Below are positions 18,621 through 27,845 of a stretch of DNA of 64,000 nucleotides, piece by piece; position 1 is the first letter of the stretch, and the number at the start of each line of letters is the position of its first letter. Location: assembly GCA_013824115.1 (NCBI GenBank), contig PNNG01000022.1, positions 202,610 through 266,609 of the forward strand. Reading direction: 5' to 3'. The notes beneath the pieces are model-generated. The model searched no databases. It saw only the letters and a list, made by a program, of their open reading frames with translations, and was not told the origin of the DNA. Source of the DNA: Sphingobacteriaceae bacterium (GTDB lineage Bacteria > Bacteroidota > Bacteroidia > UBA7662). Both the position numbers and the translations under genes were made by a program.

Positions 18621-19232
18621 ATGCGCGTTCGCTTGTACGAAGAAAATGTGAACGATCGCCAATTACAACAGGTGGTCGATTGTTTGAAAGCAGGAGGGGT
18701 AATCATTTATCCTACCGATACGGTGTATGCTTTCGGCGCAGATATGTACAACAGCAAAGCCATCGACAAAATTAACCGCTTGAAGAAGCTTGAGCAGGGA
18801 CAATACGCCATCATTTGTCACGATTTAAGCAATTTGTCGGACTACACCCTGCAACTTCCCAACAACGTTTTTAAGATGATGCGCCGTGCATTGCCAGGTC
18901 CTTATACCTTTATCCTCAAGGCCAATGCACAAGTGCCCAAGCTCTTTCATAGCAAACGCAAAACCATTGGTATAAGGGTGCCCGATAATGCTATAGCCCG
19001 TGCCATCGTACAGGCCTTGGGCAACCCCCTGGTTTCTTCATCCGTAGTTGATCACGACGATGTAGTGGAGTATACCACCGACCCCGATTTGATTTGGGAA
19101 CGGTTCGGCGACGATATTGATATGCTGGTGGATGGGGGATATGGCGACAACCAGCCATCAACAGTATTGGATTGCAGCGGCGACGAAATTGAAGTCATCA
19201 GAGAAGGAAAAGGCGACCTGAGCATCCTCTGA
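18621..19232 (+). CDS. TsaC/Sua5/YciO-family protein (probable threonylcarbamoyl-AMP synthase)
   Basis: A 203-aa protein of the YrdC/Sua5 fold. Characterised TsaC/Sua5 members make L-threonylcarbamoyl-AMP from threonine, bicarbonate and ATP for the t6A modification of ANN-decoding tRNAs. Visible motifs are IIYPTDTVYAFGAD, the Lys-containing INRLKKLEQGQYA, LPGPYTFILKA and TIGIRVPDNAIA. Its length and ending fit the short YciO/TsaC form without a Sua5 C-terminal domain. YciO paralogues are much less active, so the t6A role needs a check for a second homologue in the genome. The start lies immediately downstream of the sucC terminator. Confidence 0.85.
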   Translation: MRVRLYEENVNDRQLQQVVDCLKAGGVIIYPTDTVYAFGADMYNSKAIDKINRLKKLEQGQYAIICHDLSNLSDYTLQLPNNVFKMMRRALPGPYTFILKANAQVPKLFHSKRKTIGIRVPDNAIARAIVQALGNPLVSSSVVDHDDVVEYTTDPDLIWERFGDDIDMLVDGGYGDNQPSTVLDCSGDEIEVIREGKGDLSIL

Positions 19233-19345
19233 TTTGTCAGCGCAGTGTCATTAACCCGCTGTTTAACGCATTTTAACAGCTTGTTAAAGTTTGTTGTTGG
19301 CTTTTGCAGTACGAAAGCCTAAATTCGACGTTCCAATTTGTTTGC

Positions 19346-21655
19346 ATGAAGGAGATTTTTACGGGATTCCTGTTTTTGATGTTATGTGGAATTTCGTCGG
19401 TACAAGGACAAGAGAGTACAGGAACAGTTCGAGGATTTGTTTATGATAAGTCGAGCGGCGAGCCCATTTTGTTTACCAACGTTTTTTTGAAAGGCACCAC
19501 ATATGGCGCCAGTACCGATGTAAATGGCTTCTTTTCTATTAGCCGTATTCCAGCCGGTACCTATACGCTTATCAGCACCTATTTGGGCTACGATACAGCA
19601 TCGGTGCAGGTTACGGTAAAGCCAGGAGGCATTGTCAACCAGAAATTGTTCATCAATAAATCGAGCATTCAGCTGAGAGCCATTGAGGTGAGTGCCGAAA
19701 AACAGGAGCAATTAACGGCGGTGAAAGTTTCGGTTGAAACAGTTACTGCCAAGCAAATCACTCAAATAGTGAGCGTAGGGGGCGATGCCGACATTGCGCA
19801 GTACCTCCAGGTTTTGCCGGGCGTGGTGTTTACGGGTGACCAGGGTGGACAATTATACATCCGTGGGGGCTCGCCAGTACAAAACAAAGTGATGCTCGAT
19901 GGAATGATCATTTACAATCCATTTCACTCCATTGGCTTGTTTTCGGTTTTTGAAACCGACATCATTAAAAATGCCGATGTATATACCGGGGGTTACAACG
20001 CCAACCACGGTGGACGTATTTCGGCGGTGATGGATGTAACCACCCGCGATGGCAATCAAAAACGCCTAACAGGAAAAATTGGTGCAAGTCCCTTTATGAG
20101 CCGTGTGGTGCTCGAAGGTCCGTTATCGCGTCCCAAGAATCCCGACAAACTCGCACCCACTTTCGTCATTGCAGGTAAATCGTCGTATTTGAACCGCACC
20201 TCACCGGTGCTTTACAGCTACGCCGATTCGAATGGATTGCCCTTCAGCTTCAACGATATTTACGCCAAAACCACTTTTAAGGCCAAAAATGGCAGTAAAT
20301 TGAGTCTTTTTGGTTTCAACTTCAACGACCGTGTGAATTTTAGGCAGATAGCAGATATTGGCTGGAACTCCTTGGGTTTAGGTGCCAATTTCGTACTCAT
20401 ACCCGAAGGCTCTACTTCTTTGATCAGCGGTACCATGGCTTATTCCGATTATCAAGCCAACCAAACTGAAGCCGATGGTGCGCCTCGCCAAAGTGGTATT
20501 ACAGGATTTAATGGTAATATCAACATCACCCAGTTTTTAGGGGGCGACGAAGTGGTTTATGGGGTGGATGTAGTGGGATTTGGAACCAACTTCCGCTTTA
20601 CGAATCCAAGCGGTTTGATTTTGAGTCAAGATGCCAATACTACTGAATTGGCTGCTTACGTGAAATACAAGTATTTAACCGAAAAGCTGGTGCTTGAACC
20701 TGGCTTTCGCATACATGCCTACTCATCACTGGGCGAAGTAAGTTTGGAGCCTCGCTTGGGTGCCAAATACAACCTCACCAAGCAACTTCGACTCAAATTT
20801 GCGGGTGGACTGTATTCGCAAAACCTGATTTCGGCACAGTCTGATCGAGACATTGTGAATTTGTTCTATGGCTTTTTGTCGGGCCCCGACAATCTGCCCC
20901 GCACCTTCGACGGTCAGGACGTAACCAGTAAGCTTCAAAAAGCCCGTCATGCCATCGCAGGGGTTGAATTCGATTTGGGAAGACATTTAGAGTTCAATGT
21001 AGAGACCTACATCAAAGACTTCAACCAACTCACCAATATCAACCGTGACAAGATTTACGAAGACATTTTGGAGTTTTCGGACAAGCCCGATTTTTTGAAG
21101 AAAGACTACATCATTGAGCGCGGACAGGCATATGGTTTCGATTTTCGTTTAAAGTACGATCGCAAGCGTTTTTACTTTTGGGCTACCTATTCTTGGACGT
21201 ATGTTGACCGTTTTGACGGCATCAGAACCTACAATCCCAGTTTCGACAGGCGTCACAACATCAATTTAGTGTCGACTTACACCTTTGGCAAAGATTTGAA
21301 TTGGGAGTTGAGCGGTCGTTGGAATTTTGGATCGGGCTTTCCTTTCACCCAAACCCAGGGCTTTCATCCCAATATCAACGTAGATAACGGTATCAATACA
21401 GATTTTCTAAGTCAGAATGGAGGCTTAGGTATTGTGTATGCCGATTTTAACCAAGGCCGCTTGCCAACATATCATCGCTTAGATGTATCGTTGCGTCACA
21501 CTTGGGCCATCAGCGATCGTTCCGAATTAGACTTCAACTTCAGCATCAGCAATATGTACAACCGCGAGAACATCTTCTATTTCGACCGGGTACGTTTTAG
21601 TCGTGTAAACCAGCTCCCTATTTTACCCAGTTTGGGAGTTACACTGAGTTTCTAA
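19346..21655 (+). CDS. TonB-dependent receptor with CarboxypepD-reg-like N-terminal domain
   Basis: A 769-aa outer-membrane receptor. After a signal peptide (MKEIFTGFLFLMLCGISSVQGQ) come a carboxypeptidase-regulatory-like beta domain (about 28-110; GTVRGFVYDKSSGEPI, GASTDVNGFFSI) and a plug domain (about 140-240; DIAQYLQVLPGV, GQLYIRGGSPVQNKVMLDGM). The beta barrel ends in an aromatic residue (LPSLGVTLSF), as needed for barrel assembly. It should import a nutrient with TonB energy. The ligand is unknown, and no SusD partner lies beside it. The start is set at the signal peptide. It stands alone before the TPR-barrel-SPOR operon, separated from it by a terminator. Confidence 0.9.
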   Translation: MKEIFTGFLFLMLCGISSVQGQESTGTVRGFVYDKSSGEPILFTNVFLKGTTYGASTDVNGFFSISRIPAGTYTLISTYLGYDTASVQVTVKPGGIVNQKLFINKSSIQLRAIEVSAEKQEQLTAVKVSVETVTAKQITQIVSVGGDADIAQYLQVLPGVVFTGDQGGQLYIRGGSPVQNKVMLDGMIIYNPFHSIGLFSVFETDIIKNADVYTGGYNANHGGRISAVMDVTTRDGNQKRLTGKIGASPFMSRVVLEGPLSRPKNPDKLAPTFVIAGKSSYLNRTSPVLYSYADSNGLPFSFNDIYAKTTFKAKNGSKLSLFGFNFNDRVNFRQIADIGWNSLGLGANFVLIPEGSTSLISGTMAYSDYQANQTEADGAPRQSGITGFNGNINITQFLGGDEVVYGVDVVGFGTNFRFTNPSGLILSQDANTTELAAYVKYKYLTEKLVLEPGFRIHAYSSLGEVSLEPRLGAKYNLTKQLRLKFAGGLYSQNLISAQSDRDIVNLFYGFLSGPDNLPRTFDGQDVTSKLQKARHAIAGVEFDLGRHLEFNVETYIKDFNQLTNINRDKIYEDILEFSDKPDFLKKDYIIERGQAYGFDFRLKYDRKRFYFWATYSWTYVDRFDGIRTYNPSFDRRHNINLVSTYTFGKDLNWELSGRWNFGSGFPFTQTQGFHPNINVDNGINTDFLSQNGGLGIVYADFNQGRLPTYHRLDVSLRHTWAISDRSELDFNFSISNMYNRENIFYFDRVRFSRVNQLPILPSLGVTLSF

Positions 21656-21668
21656 GGCTTTGGGTTTT

Positions 21669-21720
21669 CCACAAAAAAGGCTGTCAAGCGCATGCTTGAG
21701 GGCCTTTTTTGTGGTTTTTT
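21669..21720 (+). terminator. Terminator after the TonB-dependent receptor
   Basis: A two-part hairpin: outer 12-bp stem CCACAAAAAAGG / CCTTTTTTGTGG enclosing an inner TCAAGC / GCTTGA stem, followed by TTTTTT. The A-rich left arm could also let it work on the opposite strand. Confidence 0.8.
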
Positions 21721-21771
21721 CTGTTCAAAACTATTTCGCATGCTCACCGATTATAGGAGGATGCATTGCTG

Positions 21772-21779
21772 TAGTTTTG
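21772..21779 (+). promoter_or_regulatory. Candidate -7 element of the TPR-barrel-SPOR operon
   Basis: TAGTTTTG matches TAnnTTTG and lies about 60 bases before the TPR gene start. I see no convincing -33 TTG at the right distance, so this is a weak call. Confidence 0.3.
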
Positions 21780-21838
21780 TTTAGGCGTAATCTGTAGGTG
21801 TTTGATTGCGTTAATAATGCCATTGTAAACAAGCAAGC

Positions 21839-24800
21839 ATGCAAAAATCCATTTTGGCGGGTTTTCTCCTGATTTTCCTGAATGTTGGTCAAGGTATAGG
21901 GCAGCGTTCCCAGGTTTTTAACGAGCCGCAGGCCAAGCTCGAAAATGCACAGAAGTTATACGAACAAGAGCGCTATGTAGCTGCTAAGCGGCAATACGAA
22001 CAGGTTATTAGTGAGGTTTTTCCGCCCGACGAAAGTAAAGAGCGCCAAGAGATTTATAGGCAGGCGCGCTTTTACAGAGCGTTGTCGACGGCGCAAATGA
22101 GGCAAAAGGATGCCGATTTCCAGTTGTTGTCGTTCATCGAAGATTTTCCAGAAGCCCTGGAAGTGAGCGAAGCCAAGTTTTTTCTGGGGCAGTACTATTT
22201 CATTTCGAAGAAGTACAAGGAAGTAATTCCGGTATTGTCGACCCTCGATGCTTCTTTGCTGAAAATTGACCAAAGTGCCAAGGCACATTACTATTTGGGC
22301 TACAGTTACTTTACCCGCGATCAATTTGCCCAGGCCAAACAAGAATTAGAGCAAATCAGCAGTCTCAAAAACGAGTACCATTATCCGGCGAATTATTACT
22401 TGGGTGTAATGGCTTATAAAGATGGTGATTTAAATGCTGCACTGGCTTATTTCGGCAAGCTGCGCGAATCGGCGAACTATGGTCGAATTGTGCCTTACTA
22501 CATTGCCAAGGTGCAGTTTGAATTGGGGCAATACGATGCTTTATTGGCCGAAGCGCTGCCTTTGTCGTCGAACAAGGAAGTAAAGCAGTTGGCCAATTTG
22601 AACTACCTCATTGCACAAGCTTACTTCCGCAAGAATGAATTTGTAAAAGCCATTCCATACCTCAAACGCTACCAAGAGCAGGGCGGGCAATTGGTGAGTG
22701 AAGATTATTATCAATTGGGTTATGCAGCCTATGTGGGGCGCGATTACCGCGGAGCTGTATCCAATTTATCGAAGGCAGCGTCGCGGACCGACAGTATTGG
22801 GCAAAGTGCCACCTTTATGTTGGGCGATTGTTACTTGAAACTAGGGCAAAAGGAGCAGGCACTTACCAGCTTTTATGCTGCATCGCGTTTGGCCATTGAT
22901 GTCGAAATTCAAGAAACGGCCGCCTTCAATCACGCCAAGTTGGGATATGAGTTGAACATACACCCTCAATCGCTCACCTGGCTCAAGGATTTTTTGAGTA
23001 GTTATCCCCGTTCGCGTTATGCCGATGAAGCCCGCGAGCATCTAGGTAATTTGCTTTTATCGACCAAGAATTTCAAAGAGGCGGTAGAGGTGATTGATAA
23101 CATCAAGGTAAAAAATCTCACCATCAATAAGTCGTACCAAAAAGTGGCCTATTACCGAGGGGTAGAATTGTTTAATCAGGCGGTATTTCTAGAGTCATTG
23201 CGCATGTTCGACAAATCGTTGAGTCAGCCCATCGACAAAAACCTCACGGCTATGGCGCTTTTCTGGAGGGCTGAGTCGAACTATCGTTTGGGTGATTTGA
23301 AAAATGCAGTTACCGATTTTCAGCGGTTTGTGCAAGCTTATCCTGTTACCATGGGTTTAGAGCCCGAAAATTCGATGGCCGCCGCCAATTATGGCCTGGG
23401 TTACAGTTATTTCAAACAAACGGAGTATTTATTGGCTATCAGTCACTTTGAAAGTGCACTCAAAGACATTCAGGGAGCCGATAAAAAGGTGCAGCAGCAC
23501 CAGTTCATGCAATCTATTTTCCCCGACGTTTTGGTGCGGTTAGGTGATGCGCACTTTGCCATCAAAGCCTATCCTCAGGCACTCACTTATTATCAGCAGG
23601 TGATAAGTAGGACGCTGCCGGGTGCCGACTATGCCAATTATCAGGAAGCCATATTGTACGGTTTAACGGGTCAGCGCGAAAAGAAAATCCAGTCGTTGCA
23701 GGGCTTTCAAAAGCGCTTTCCAGGTTCGTTGTACCTCGATAATGCGATGCTAGAATTGGCCAATACCCATTTTTTGGCTGGAAATGAGGAAGCAGCGCTT
23801 CGCCAAATAGATAGCATGGTGCTGCGCAGGCCGAATAGCTTGCTCTTGAAAAACGCTTTGCTTATCAAAGGACTTATTCTGTACAACCAGGAAAAATACC
23901 CCAAGGCCCTCGAGGCTTATAAATTGGTGGTGAGCAACTATCCGAAAACCCAGGAATCGCGTGATGCACTTGCCGGCATTAAGAATATTTACATTCAATT
24001 GAACGATATCGACAGCTACTTGGCCTATGCATCCACGATACCATCGGCAACGGTTACTTTGTCGGAGCAAGATTCTATTACCTTTCAAGCTGCCGAATTG
24101 GTGTACAACCAAAACAATTGCGATAAGGCCATTCCTGAACTTACCCGTTATTTGAACCGGTTTCCCGATGGCTTTTTTGCAGTGAATGCCAGGTATCTGC
24201 GGGCCGACTGCTATGGAAGAAACAAGCAGCAGGATTTGATGCTGCAAGATTTCCGTTTTATAGCCGATCAACCGCGCAACTTGTATTCAGAGCGTACCTA
24301 TGCCCGCTTAGCTGCACATGCAGTAAATGAAGGCAACCAGGCCGACGCTATTAAGTACTTCAGCTTGTTGGAGCAAAACAGCGATTCGCGCTGGAATTTG
24401 CTTGATGCTTATCAGGGTTTGATGCGCAGCTATTTTGCAATTGGCAATGCAGACTTGGCGCGCAGTTATTCCAATAAGGTGAAACAGTTTGAGTTTTCTG
24501 ATGAAGCGGGCAAGAACGAAGCCGATTTGATTTTGGGCCAATTGCTTTTAGCAGAAGGTAGTTTGAGCGATGCTTTGCTCACTTTTACCCGGGTTTACGA
24601 GCAAACCAAAAGCGAAACCGGTGCTGCCGCAAAATACTTTATTGCCGATATACAGTTCAAACGCAAAGAATTTGTGCCTGCCCAGAATACAGTATTTGAG
24701 CTGGTTGATAAAATTCCCTATTACGATTTGTGGATAGGCCGGGCATTTTTGTTATTGGCCGAAACCTATGTTGAGTTGGGGGAGGATTTCCAGGCCATAG

Positions 24801-24964
24801 CCACCTTGCAGAGTATTGTTGATAATAGGCCAGAGGACGACATCACCCGCCAAGCACGCCTTCGTTTGGCTGAATTGAAAGCCCGACAGGTAGGCAACCG
24901 TTCACAGCGGGAGCCAGCGGGCAGCGATGGCAATGGTTCGGGAGAAGGTGGTAACAATAATTAA
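21839..24964 (+). CDS. Large exported tetratricopeptide-repeat protein
   Basis: A 1041-aa protein with an N-terminal signal peptide (MQKSILAGFLLIFLNVGQGIGQ). Nearly all of the mature chain is TPR-like helical hairpins (for example KAHYYLGYSYFTRDQFAQAKQ, YYQLGYAAYVGRDYRGAV, NALLIKGLILYNQEKYPKALEAY). It ends in a low-complexity Gly/Asn/Ser tail (GSDGNGSGEGGNNN). It is predicted to be periplasmic or attached at the outer membrane as a protein-interaction scaffold. It is the first gene of a tight operon (9- and 7-bp gaps) with a plugless barrel and a SPOR protein, which suggests an envelope complex. No enzymatic motif is visible and the function is unknown. Confidence 0.85.
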   Translation: MQKSILAGFLLIFLNVGQGIGQRSQVFNEPQAKLENAQKLYEQERYVAAKRQYEQVISEVFPPDESKERQEIYRQARFYRALSTAQMRQKDADFQLLSFIEDFPEALEVSEAKFFLGQYYFISKKYKEVIPVLSTLDASLLKIDQSAKAHYYLGYSYFTRDQFAQAKQELEQISSLKNEYHYPANYYLGVMAYKDGDLNAALAYFGKLRESANYGRIVPYYIAKVQFELGQYDALLAEALPLSSNKEVKQLANLNYLIAQAYFRKNEFVKAIPYLKRYQEQGGQLVSEDYYQLGYAAYVGRDYRGAVSNLSKAASRTDSIGQSATFMLGDCYLKLGQKEQALTSFYAASRLAIDVEIQETAAFNHAKLGYELNIHPQSLTWLKDFLSSYPRSRYADEAREHLGNLLLSTKNFKEAVEVIDNIKVKNLTINKSYQKVAYYRGVELFNQAVFLESLRMFDKSLSQPIDKNLTAMALFWRAESNYRLGDLKNAVTDFQRFVQAYPVTMGLEPENSMAAANYGLGYSYFKQTEYLLAISHFESALKDIQGADKKVQQHQFMQSIFPDVLVRLGDAHFAIKAYPQALTYYQQVISRTLPGADYANYQEAILYGLTGQREKKIQSLQGFQKRFPGSLYLDNAMLELANTHFLAGNEEAALRQIDSMVLRRPNSLLLKNALLIKGLILYNQEKYPKALEAYKLVVSNYPKTQESRDALAGIKNIYIQLNDIDSYLAYASTIPSATVTLSEQDSITFQAAELVYNQNNCDKAIPELTRYLNRFPDGFFAVNARYLRADCYGRNKQQDLMLQDFRFIADQPRNLYSERTYARLAAHAVNEGNQADAIKYFSLLEQNSDSRWNLLDAYQGLMRSYFAIGNADLARSYSNKVKQFEFSDEAGKNEADLILGQLLLAEGSLSDALLTFTRVYEQTKSETGAAAKYFIADIQFKRKEFVPAQNTVFELVDKIPYYDLWIGRAFLLLAETYVELGEDFQAIATLQSIVDNRPEDDITRQARLRLAELKARQVGNRSQREPAGSDGNGSGEGGNNN

Positions 24965-24973
24965 TTAGCAGCC

Positions 24974-26626
24974 ATGAAATACAATCGCATTTTTTTATCG
25001 CTTTCGGCCGTGCTATTTACATCGCTCTGCGTTTCTGCCCAGGAGCGCGGCACCATTACCATCGACCCGATTAAAGTAGTACGTTCATACGAAGCTGTGC
25101 TTGCCGATGCGCTCAAATTGAGTCCCGTACCGCAGCTACCTACTGTACAAAGCGAACGCCGGGAACTCATTTACACAGGCATTAATAGGATGGCACCCAC
25201 CGCAGTTGAATTGGCGCCACTTACACCACTCAGGGCCATGGCCGAGCCGCCCAGTCAATTGGGTGCGGGGCATTTACGTTTGGGGGGAGGCAATTACAAC
25301 ACTCCTTTGGCCGATTTGAGGTATACCAGCAAGCGCGACCCCAATTTTGAGTACGGCGCCATTGCCCGTCATTTTTCATCGGCAGGAAATATCAAAGTAG
25401 ATTCACTGAGATACGACCATGCCGCATTGAGCGACAATACGCTGGGGGTACATGGCAAGCGCTATCTTCAGAAAGTGTATTTGCATTCGGCTTTCCAGTA
25501 TGATAGGCAGGTGAGGCATTTTTATGGTTTGCAAAGACCCGTTGAAATACCCCGTGATTCTATCCGTCAGGTATTTAATCGTTTTGGTGGAAATTTGGGC
25601 ATTAAAAGTCATTTGGTAGAGGCCGATCAGGTGGATTATGCAGCCAACTTTAGCTTCTACAGTTTAAACGACAGGGCAGGTCAACGCGAAAACAACTTGC
25701 GTTTGGATGGTAATTTGCTCATCCGCAATGCCGAAAACCGCCTGACTTTTGATTTTGCCGTTGACCATACTGCTTTTGAGCAGTTGTCGGGATTGTCGAC
25801 AGCCCGAACCTTGGTTTATTTTCAACCGCGCTTTAACCTCCAGAAATCAAAGTTGGCGGTGAATGCAGGTTTGAATTTGGCGATGGAAGCATCGGGCGGT
25901 ATTTCGCAGTTTCGCATTTATCCCCATGTTGACGCTACTTATCTCATCAACGACGTGTATGCCATTGCCTATGCAGGAATTACGGGCAATACCGAGCGCG
26001 TGAGCTATGACGATTTGGTGAGGGTCAATCCGTTCATAGGTGTGAATCCCGACATACGCAATTTGAACAACCGTTTTCAGCTTTATGGTGGTTTGAAAGG
26101 TAGTTTCGACGAATTGACATCCTATAATGTGATGTTGAGTTACCAACGTTTAGAGCAAGCTTTGTTTTACCTCAACGACACCGCCGATTTCAGCCGTTTG
26201 ATGCCCGTTTACGACAGTGCAGCCAGTATGTTTAATATACGGGTAGCGCTTGAAAGGAAGTTCAGCGACCGATACGCGATGCATGCCCGTTTTGATTGGC
26301 GCAATTATGGGCTTTCGAACCTGGCTGCGCCCTTTATGCAACCAACTTTGGGTTTGAATGTGGGTGGTACTTATAATTTGCAATCGAAACTTCGCTTGAA
26401 AGCCGAAGCAGTGGTGTTTAATGGGGTGCCCTACCTTGATGCCATGGGCGAGCAAAAGGAGCTCAAGGGGGTATTCGATTTAAATTTGGGTGCTACTTAT
26501 ACGTATAACCGACATTTCGATTTCTTCCTCAATTTGAATAACGTAACTTCGGCCCGGTATTTCCGCTGGTACAGCTATCCCACCTTTGGGTTTAATGTTT
26601 TAGGTGGATTGAACTTGCGTTTCTGA
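24974..26626 (+). CDS. Outer-membrane beta-barrel protein, TonB-receptor-like but without a plug domain
   Basis: A 550-aa exported protein with a signal peptide (MKYNRIFLSLSAVLFTSLCVSAQ). A short linker holds a Pro-rich stretch (ALKLSPVPQLPTVQSERRE). It is followed by many amphipathic strands typical of a TonB-dependent receptor barrel, including LNLGATYTYNRHFDFFLNLNNVTSARYFRWYSYP near the end, and a terminal aromatic residue (GGLNLRF). No plug, CarboxypepD or TonB-box region can be seen, and the chain is shorter than a complete receptor. It may be a structural barrel rather than an importer. Operon context ties it to the TPR protein 9 bp upstream and the SPOR protein 7 bp downstream. Confidence 0.75.
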   Translation: MKYNRIFLSLSAVLFTSLCVSAQERGTITIDPIKVVRSYEAVLADALKLSPVPQLPTVQSERRELIYTGINRMAPTAVELAPLTPLRAMAEPPSQLGAGHLRLGGGNYNTPLADLRYTSKRDPNFEYGAIARHFSSAGNIKVDSLRYDHAALSDNTLGVHGKRYLQKVYLHSAFQYDRQVRHFYGLQRPVEIPRDSIRQVFNRFGGNLGIKSHLVEADQVDYAANFSFYSLNDRAGQRENNLRLDGNLLIRNAENRLTFDFAVDHTAFEQLSGLSTARTLVYFQPRFNLQKSKLAVNAGLNLAMEASGGISQFRIYPHVDATYLINDVYAIAYAGITGNTERVSYDDLVRVNPFIGVNPDIRNLNNRFQLYGGLKGSFDELTSYNVMLSYQRLEQALFYLNDTADFSRLMPVYDSAASMFNIRVALERKFSDRYAMHARFDWRNYGLSNLAAPFMQPTLGLNVGGTYNLQSKLRLKAEAVVFNGVPYLDAMGEQKELKGVFDLNLGATYTYNRHFDFFLNLNNVTSARYFRWYSYPTFGFNVLGGLNLRF

Positions 26627-26633
26627 AAACAAC

Positions 26634-27686
26634 ATGAAAACACTGCGGGAATTAGTCATCAAGCAAAAATCACCCATACAATTGGGTGAAATGGCTTATT
26701 TACAAGCGCAGTATGAGCCCGCAAGTTTGCAACAAGGGGGCAGGGTCATTAAACCGCCGCGCTATCGCTGGTTTCTGTATGAAGGCATTTGTGATTTGCC
26801 CCACGTAATGCGTCATGATATTCAGGATGAGGCATTCATGGAAGCCTTGCTCGTTGGCGTAAGGTCGGGAGAGTCATTTGAATATGCCTCGTTTGGCATG
26901 TTTTACAAGCGGGAAGAAGGCTTTGAGCTGCTTTTATCGGCTGGAACTGCATACAAAACGGGTCCCAACTACGGTTTGCCATCTTTGAACTTGCAGCCCG
27001 TAAAAGCGGCTGGCAAAGTTCTCTTCGAACAAGGCCCAGTTAAGAATCGAAATGGCAATTTGTGGTGGCTGCAAGTGGCTGCCACGGTGTTGTTCATTGT
27101 ATTGCTGAATGTATTGGCATTGACCTATTTGTCGGAAAATGGTGGGCTCAGTTTTCAAGCACCTACCAAGGCGAGCTTATTCGATAGTTTGAAGGAGCCA
27201 GATCCATTCAGCTATGTAGAGGATACACTGGAGGAATTGTCGAATGTGCCCGACTTAAGCACTGCTCAGAAGCCATGGCAACCATATGACAGTTTACAAG
27301 AGGCTACCTCAGGGGTGGTTACTGAAGCAGCAACGGCTCCAGAAATCAAGGTTCAAGTAGTTTCTGCGAAAGAAGCGCCTGTGAAATTGGCCCAAAAAGC
27401 ACCTGAGCCGAATATGGAAAGCAAGTCCAGTCAAAAGGTCGTTCGCGAAGAGGCAAATCAAGCCAGTGTGAAAGTGGTGGTTGGTGCTTTTGGACAGAAA
27501 GACAATGCCGATAAATGGGCATCAACCTTGCGTAAACGAGGTTTTGAGGCCCAGCTACTTCTACCTAAAGCAGGAACGTTGTATCGGGTGATAGTGGTAA
27601 ATACCCAATCGTCGAGCACCGAATCTGACTTTCTAAAGCAGGTTCAGGAAAATATTCATCCACAAGCCTGGGTTTTGGCAGAGTAA
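26634..27686 (+). CDS. SPOR-domain membrane protein with HU-CCDC81-like N-terminal region
   Basis: A 350-aa protein. The N-terminal 130 residues resemble the paired HU-CCDC81 bacterial modules seen before SPOR domains in Bacteroidota: an adhesion-like LQAQYEPASLQQGGRVIKPP, and FGMFYKREEGFELLLS followed by YGLPSLNLQPV. One membrane helix follows (about 143-167), then a Pro/Glu/Ala-rich linker and a C-terminal SPOR domain (about 280-350; VKVVVGAFGQKDNADKWA). SPOR domains bind peptidoglycan stripped of stem peptides, often at the division septum. The protein therefore probably spans from cytoplasm to cell wall and could anchor the TPR/barrel pair encoded upstream. SPOR and the helix are clear; the HU-CCDC81 call is by pattern resemblance. 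Confidence 0.78.
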   Translation: MKTLRELVIKQKSPIQLGEMAYLQAQYEPASLQQGGRVIKPPRYRWFLYEGICDLPHVMRHDIQDEAFMEALLVGVRSGESFEYASFGMFYKREEGFELLLSAGTAYKTGPNYGLPSLNLQPVKAAGKVLFEQGPVKNRNGNLWWLQVAATVLFIVLLNVLALTYLSENGGLSFQAPTKASLFDSLKEPDPFSYVEDTLEELSNVPDLSTAQKPWQPYDSLQEATSGVVTEAATAPEIKVQVVSAKEAPVKLAQKAPEPNMESKSSQKVVREEANQASVKVVVGAFGQKDNADKWASTLRKRGFEAQLLLPKAGTLYRVIVVNTQSSSTESDFLKQVQENIHPQAWVLAE

Positions 27687-27744
27687 TTGTTAGGTCCAAA
27701 TTCTTTTTTTGGGAAATTTAATTTTCTATTCTGGAATACTTCCT

Positions 27745-27752
27745 TACATTTG
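27745..27752 (+). promoter_or_regulatory. Orphan -7 element in front of a terminator (possible small RNA)
   Basis: TACATTTG matches TAnnTTTG but no gene follows on this strand. Downstream come a small hairpin (TCGCT / AGCGA, about 27765-27778) and the terminator at 27815-27845. A transcript would be about 85-90 bases. No -33 element is evident at normal spacing. Confidence 0.25.
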
Positions 27753-27814
27753 TATGTAAGCTTTTCGCTTTTCAGCGAGTAGTTTTCATAGGTTTAGTTT
27801 AGTTTTCAGACAGC

Positions 27815-27845
27815 AAAAAGGTGCCGGGAGGCACCTTTTTTTATG
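27815..27845. terminator. Bidirectional terminator between convergent genes
   Basis: An 11-bp stem AAAAAGGTGCC / GGCACCTTTTT with a GGGA loop and a T run lies between the SPOR gene and the stop of the M1 peptidase on the opposite strand. Confidence 0.85.
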
